Positions 41,150-44,289 of a stretch of DNA of 44,289 nt are shown in pieces (position 1 is the stretch's first letter; each line of letters opens with the position of its first letter). Position numbers and translations under genes: made by a program. Below the pieces are notes generated by a model. The model was not told the origin of the DNA and did no database searches. It saw only the letters and a program-made list of their open reading frames with translations. The stretch is from Actinomycetes bacterium (GTDB lineage: Bacteria > Actinomycetota > Acidimicrobiia > Acidimicrobiales > SZUA-35). Where the stretch lies: contig JAJRXF010000094.1 of the NCBI GenBank assembly GCA_024276425.1, forward strand, positions 67,152-111,440, given 5' to 3'.

Positions 41150-41674
41150 CAACCAGCGGGTCGCTGCTCAAGTCGGCAATGGCAGCAAGATCTACCGGGG
41201 TTGAGCAGCGACGTTCTGGCTGCCACCCACTCAAGTTGGACGCGGCTCATTCCCTTGACAATCTGGAGGTCCGCCATCTCCTCATAGCTCAGATAGAGGA
41301 CCCAATGCAGATCCCTTTGAGCGGCATCGTCGGCTGCCACTCCGCTGAGTGCGGTAATGGCCCCAGCGGCTCCGATCATGGGCACCCAGGCCGAACGCAT
41401 CTTGGCCTTTGTCGGGAAGCTGCATCCACGGCCGATTCTGGCAGGACGGCCTGGGATCTAGTGCTGGGTAGCCGGCCATCGAGCGAAGCGCGAGCAACCT
41501 CGGCCACGGCGACTCGCTCGGCGCCCGTCCACCAGGCACCGGCGGAGGCCAGACGATCCCATTCTCGCTGTAATCCTGCAACAGTCGAACTCGGCAAGGG
41601 CACAATGGCAAGGGCACAATGTCGTTACAGCCAGCGTTCATATCAAGCAGAAAATGGTCTGGCATGGGACCCAA
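41150..41674 (-). pseudogene. Degraded AhpD/carboxymuconolactone-decarboxylase-like gene
   Basis: Minus-strand pieces in different frames look like parts of one actinobacterial AhpD-like protein. The upstream piece (41376-41603) gives LQREWDRLASAGAWWTGAER, then VAVAEVARASLDG. The downstream piece (41149-41400) gives VLYLSYEEMADLQIVKGMSR and VQLEWVAARTSLLN. In intact members the CxxC redox pair would come next; here the frame decays. Between 41593 and 41620 a perfect 14-bp tandem duplication shifts the frame of the first piece. Removing one copy joins MPDHFLL..NDIVPLP to SSTVAGLQ. A large part between the pieces seems lost. Family assignment is from memory of motif order. It lies 12 bp behind the acetoacetyl-CoA synthetase gene. 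Confidence 0.55.
41593..41620. repeat. Perfect 14-bp tandem duplication inside the AhpD-like remnant
   Basis: ggcaagggcacaat at 41593-41606 is repeated at 41607-41620. Because 14 is not a multiple of three it changes the reading frame of the remnant on the minus strand. Confidence 0.93.
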
Positions 41675-41686
41675 GCTAGCCGCCCC

Positions 41687-43663
41687 TCAGTCGGGGAGGC
41701 GATCGACAAATTGCTCCAGGGCCTCCGGGTTCGCCAGCGCTTCCAGATTCTTCACTGGTCGGCCGTGCACCACATTAGTGACCGCCATCTCGACGATCTT
41801 GCCCGAACGGGTACGCGGAATCTCGGTGACCGAAACGATGACGGCGGGTACGTGGCGGGGGGAACATTTGGTTCGAAGATCGGTTCGGATCTTTTGTTCC
41901 AACTCCGGTGTCAGCTCCTCCCCTTGGACCAGACGAACGAACAGCACGACTCTGGTGTCGTTGTCGTGCTCCTGCCCGATGGCGATGGCCTCGGTGATCT
42001 CGGGCAATTGTTCGACCACCCGATAGATCTCTGCTGTCCCGATCCGCACCCCAAAACTGTTCAGCGTGGCATCGGAACGACCATGGATGATCATGCCTCC
42101 ATTTTCGGTCCAGGAGGCGAAGTCTCCATGAGCCCAAACCCCATCGAAGCGATCGAAGTAGGCGGCCTGATAGCGACTGCCATCGGAATCTCCCCAAAAC
42201 TCCAGTGGCATCGAGGGAAACGGGGTGGTGCAAACTAGCTCCCCCTTCACTCCGGGGCCCTCCGGGTGGCCATCGTCGTTAAACACTTCAATTCCCATGC
42301 CCAGATTTCGAGCCTGGATCTCACCAGCCCAGACCGGGCGGGTGGGGTCACCCGACACCAGGCAGCCGCAAAGGTCTGTTCCCCCCGACATGGAAGCCAG
42401 ATGCACGTCGGCCTTGACCGAAGAGTAGATCCATGCGAAGCCCTCATGACTCAGCGGCGACCCCGTTGAGCAGATGGTTCGCAAGGCTGACAGATCGTGA
42501 GTCTTGATCGGCTGCAAGCCAGCCTTCATGGCCCCGTCGATGAACTTGGCCGAGACACCGAAAAGACTGAGTTTGCGGTTCTGAGCCAGATCGAACAGCC
42601 TGTCCGGGTTGGGGAAGGTTGGGTTACCGTCGTACAAGACGATCGTGGCGCCACAAGCCAACCCAGAGGTCAGCCAGTTCCACATCATCCACCCGCAGGT
42701 GGTGAAGAAGAACATCTCGTCCCCCGCCTTCACATCGGAATGCAATCGGTGCTCGCTCAGATGCTTAAGCAGCACCCCAAGTGAGCGGTGCACGATGCAC
42801 TTGGGTTTTCCCGTTGTACCGCTTGAATACAGGATATAGATCGGGTGGTCACCGGGGAGTTGCTCGAAGGCAAGGTCGGCCCCTAGGTTGGCGGCAATCA
42901 CCTCAGGCCATAGGACGGACCTAGGGATGCTGGCCATGACCGGGGAGTTGGCCACGTCCAACTGGGATGCCAGATTGGGTACAACCAGAACCGTCTCCAG
43001 CGATGGCAAACGATCAACAATCTCGCCTAGGCGGCCAAGGCAATCGAAGGACTTGCCGGCGTAGTGGTACCCGTCGGCCGCGATCAGGACCTTCGGTTCG
43101 GTTTGCCCGAAACGGTCCACGACCCCCTCAACCCCAAAGTCGGCGGAGGTCGAGGTGAAGACCGCCCCAATGGATGAGGCGGCCAGGAAGGCCACGATGG
43201 TTTCGGGAATATGAGGCATCCAGGCTGCAACCCGGTCACCAGCCACCACCCCCAGCTCACGAAAGTAGGAAGCCATGGACGCCACCTCCGAACGAAGGTC
43301 GACCCAAGACACCTGGCGGGTAGTGCCATCCTCGGAGACCGAAACGATGGCGGACTCCTTGGCGCCTGGCCGTTCGGCCAGCAGATTCTCGGCGAAGTTC
43401 ATGGTGGCATCGGGCAGGAAGCGCCATTGGTGAAACTGTTCTCCCGGCTCGACCAGGCGCTGCCCGGGTTCACCTACCACACCGCACCAGTCCCAGATGG
43501 CGCGCCAAAACTGCCCCGGCTCATCAACCGACCATTGCCACAGGTCCTGAGAGTTTGTCGCCTCGGGCCGCATGGTGAGGCGAAAACAGTCCGTCTCAGT
43601 CGCGGCGATACGTTCTTCTGTCGGTGTCCACAAGGCCATGGGCACAATCGTAGTAGTGGGCAT
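41687..43663 (-). CDS. Acetoacetate-CoA ligase
   Basis: AMP-forming ligase of the acetyl/acetoacetyl-CoA synthetase group, activating acetoacetate (or a related acid) with ATP and CoA. 658 residues: WRAIWDWCGV and FLPDATMNFAENLL typical of acetoacetyl-CoA synthetase, the P-loop ILYSSGTTGKPKCIVH, the adenylate motif GGTDLCGC, WAHGDFASW, GRSDATLNSFGVRIGTAEIY and the C-terminal catalytic Lys region RTRSGKIVEMAV. The frame opens at 43822 but that overlaps the HNH gene. ATG 43663 starts 6 bp after its stop; ATG 43639 (MALWTPTEERI) is also plausible. Confidence 0.92.
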   Translation of the reverse strand: MPTTTIVPMALWTPTEERIAATETDCFRLTMRPEATNSQDLWQWSVDEPGQFWRAIWDWCGVVGEPGQRLVEPGEQFHQWRFLPDATMNFAENLLAERPGAKESAIVSVSEDGTTRQVSWVDLRSEVASMASYFRELGVVAGDRVAAWMPHIPETIVAFLAASSIGAVFTSTSADFGVEGVVDRFGQTEPKVLIAADGYHYAGKSFDCLGRLGEIVDRLPSLETVLVVPNLASQLDVANSPVMASIPRSVLWPEVIAANLGADLAFEQLPGDHPIYILYSSGTTGKPKCIVHRSLGVLLKHLSEHRLHSDVKAGDEMFFFTTCGWMMWNWLTSGLACGATIVLYDGNPTFPNPDRLFDLAQNRKLSLFGVSAKFIDGAMKAGLQPIKTHDLSALRTICSTGSPLSHEGFAWIYSSVKADVHLASMSGGTDLCGCLVSGDPTRPVWAGEIQARNLGMGIEVFNDDGHPEGPGVKGELVCTTPFPSMPLEFWGDSDGSRYQAAYFDRFDGVWAHGDFASWTENGGMIIHGRSDATLNSFGVRIGTAEIYRVVEQLPEITEAIAIGQEHDNDTRVVLFVRLVQGEELTPELEQKIRTDLRTKCSPRHVPAVIVSVTEIPRTRSGKIVEMAVTNVVHGRPVKNLEALANPEALEQFVDRLPD

Positions 43664-43668
43664 GGGAT

Positions 43669-44289
43669 CTAGCCGGAGTCTGGTGGTAGATCGGACGCAG
43701 ATTTCCCCTGGGCAAGACGCCGGAGCCAGCGATGAAGCCGGTCGGGTTTCGCGTCCCCAAAATGCACTCCGTCCGGACGATGGATTCGAAGGTGACGGTT
43801 GGGCAATAGCTTGATAGTCCATTTGCCCTCATGTACCCGGTGATGGTGCGTAGAGCACAGGGGTACGAGGTTGTCGAGATCGGTGAGGCCGTCGGGATCC
43901 CATTCCAGAATGTGGTGGGCCTGACACCATGAAATCGGGCGATCACAGTCATGCCAGGCACAGGTGGCGTGCAGAGTTTTGAGGGCGGCCCATTGTGCGG
44001 GGGTGGCGGTGCGATGCTGACGCCCGACGTCGAGGGGCAGGCCTTCCGGGTCGACGGTTACTTGTTGTATGACGGCATCGCAGCAGAGTCGAGCCACGGT
44101 TTGGGGTGGCAGGCTGCGGCCATCGCTGGTTTGGGCGATCGACGCGGAGTGGGGGCCACCAGCCAGGGTTTGCTGGTCGGCCACCATGATGATGGTGGGG
44201 CGGCCTTGGTTTCCATTGCCATGGCTGGCCAGTTCGCACAGAGCCGCTGCCGCCAGATTGGGGGTGAGGTGAAGTGGTTCGGTAGACCC
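43669..44289 (-). CDS. HNH endonuclease of the DUF222/13E12 type, N-terminus outside window
   Basis: The frame is open to the right edge, so the N-terminal part is missing. The visible 206 residues include an Ala-rich helical stretch (LAAAALCELASHG), LCCDAVIQQVTVDPEG and the HNH nuclease: CAWHDCDRPISWCQAHHILE, then WDPDGLTDLDNLVPLCSTHH and HRVHEGKW. Cys pairs likely bind a structural zinc, and HH/N/H form the active site. Such 13E12-repeat proteins are abundant in actinobacterial genomes; their targets are mostly unknown. The next gene begins 6 bp after its stop. Confidence 0.88.
   Translation of the reverse strand, partial: GSTEPLHLTPNLAAAALCELASHGNGNQGRPTIIMVADQQTLAGGPHSASIAQTSDGRSLPPQTVARLCCDAVIQQVTVDPEGLPLDVGRQHRTATPAQWAALKTLHATCAWHDCDRPISWCQAHHILEWDPDGLTDLDNLVPLCSTHHHRVHEGKWTIKLLPNRHLRIHRPDGVHFGDAKPDRLHRWLRRLAQGKSASDLPPDSG

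Noticed and set aside
40969-41679. Plus-strand frame of 236 codons
   Set aside because: Ser/Arg-rich composition typical of a shadow frame; the minus strand here holds recognisable AhpD-like pieces.

Overview
The window looks like a piece of an actinobacterial (Actinomycetota) chromosome. The signs are a one-chain AceE pyruvate dehydrogenase whose E2 and E3 partners lie nearby, a bacterial Ku with a stand-alone LigD-type polymerase, an F420-type luciferase-like oxidoreductase, a DUF222/13E12-type HNH nuclease, a remnant of a BTAD/SARP regulator, and many acyl-CoA, SDR and flavin monooxygenase genes. Acidimicrobiia is my best guess for the class. That is inference from gene content; no rRNA or other phylogenetic marker is present. 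I see no insertion sequence, CRISPR array, tRNA or rRNA.

Layout. 1-5256 (minus): leucyl aminopeptidase (cut by the window edge), LigD-type polymerase and Ku in one tight run, then a membrane protein and an M24 peptidase. 5461-6575: two small unknown plus-strand genes. 6628-11423 (minus): a lipoate/2-oxoacid dehydrogenase block, lpd - E2 (sucB) - a fused lipB-lipA gene. 11609-13794: a tiny membrane peptide, a J-like protein without HPD, and RNase HI fused to a YspA/DUF1273-like SLOG domain. 13908-17885: aceE and a ferritin-like diiron gene broken by a -1 frameshift. 17900-21017 (minus): a beta-propeller lipoprotein, an alpha/beta hydrolase, small unknown proteins and a non-coding stretch with strong inverted repeats. 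21109-24920: acyl-CoA dehydrogenase, a Phd/VapC-type toxin-antitoxin pair with a recognisable operator, metY and a CoA-binding protein. 24931-31769: SDR, a BTAD regulator remnant, a Baeyer-Villiger-type monooxygenase, an N-acyl-D-amino-acid deacylase, a membrane metallopeptidase and a D-amino-acid oxidase-like flavoprotein. 31955-35720: a translationally coupled three-gene envelope/secretion operon of unknown function. 35717-44289: homoserine kinase, two SDRs, an LLM oxidoreductase interrupted by an in-frame TAG, a GltB-like FMN protein, an AhpD-like pseudogene, acetoacetyl-CoA synthetase and an HNH nuclease cut by the window end.

How the genes work together. AceE (E1), SucB-type E2, Lpd (E3) and the LipB-LipA fusion supply a complete pyruvate dehydrogenase together with the making of its lipoyl cofactor. 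Ku and the polymerase form the end-binding and gap-filling part of NHEJ, with no ligase domain here. Deacylase plus DAO-family flavoprotein suggest use of N-acyl-D-amino acids. The best candidates for undescribed biology are the LipB-LipA fusion, the RNase HI-SLOG fusion, the 31955-35720 operon and the structured non-coding element at 20245-20305.

A recurring oddity is short perfect tandem duplications (units of about 12-21 bp), mostly between genes. One of them appears to have shifted the frame of a former gene. Four loci carry coding lesions (ferritin-like, BTAD, LLM, AhpD-like), so either local gene decay or assembly error must be considered.
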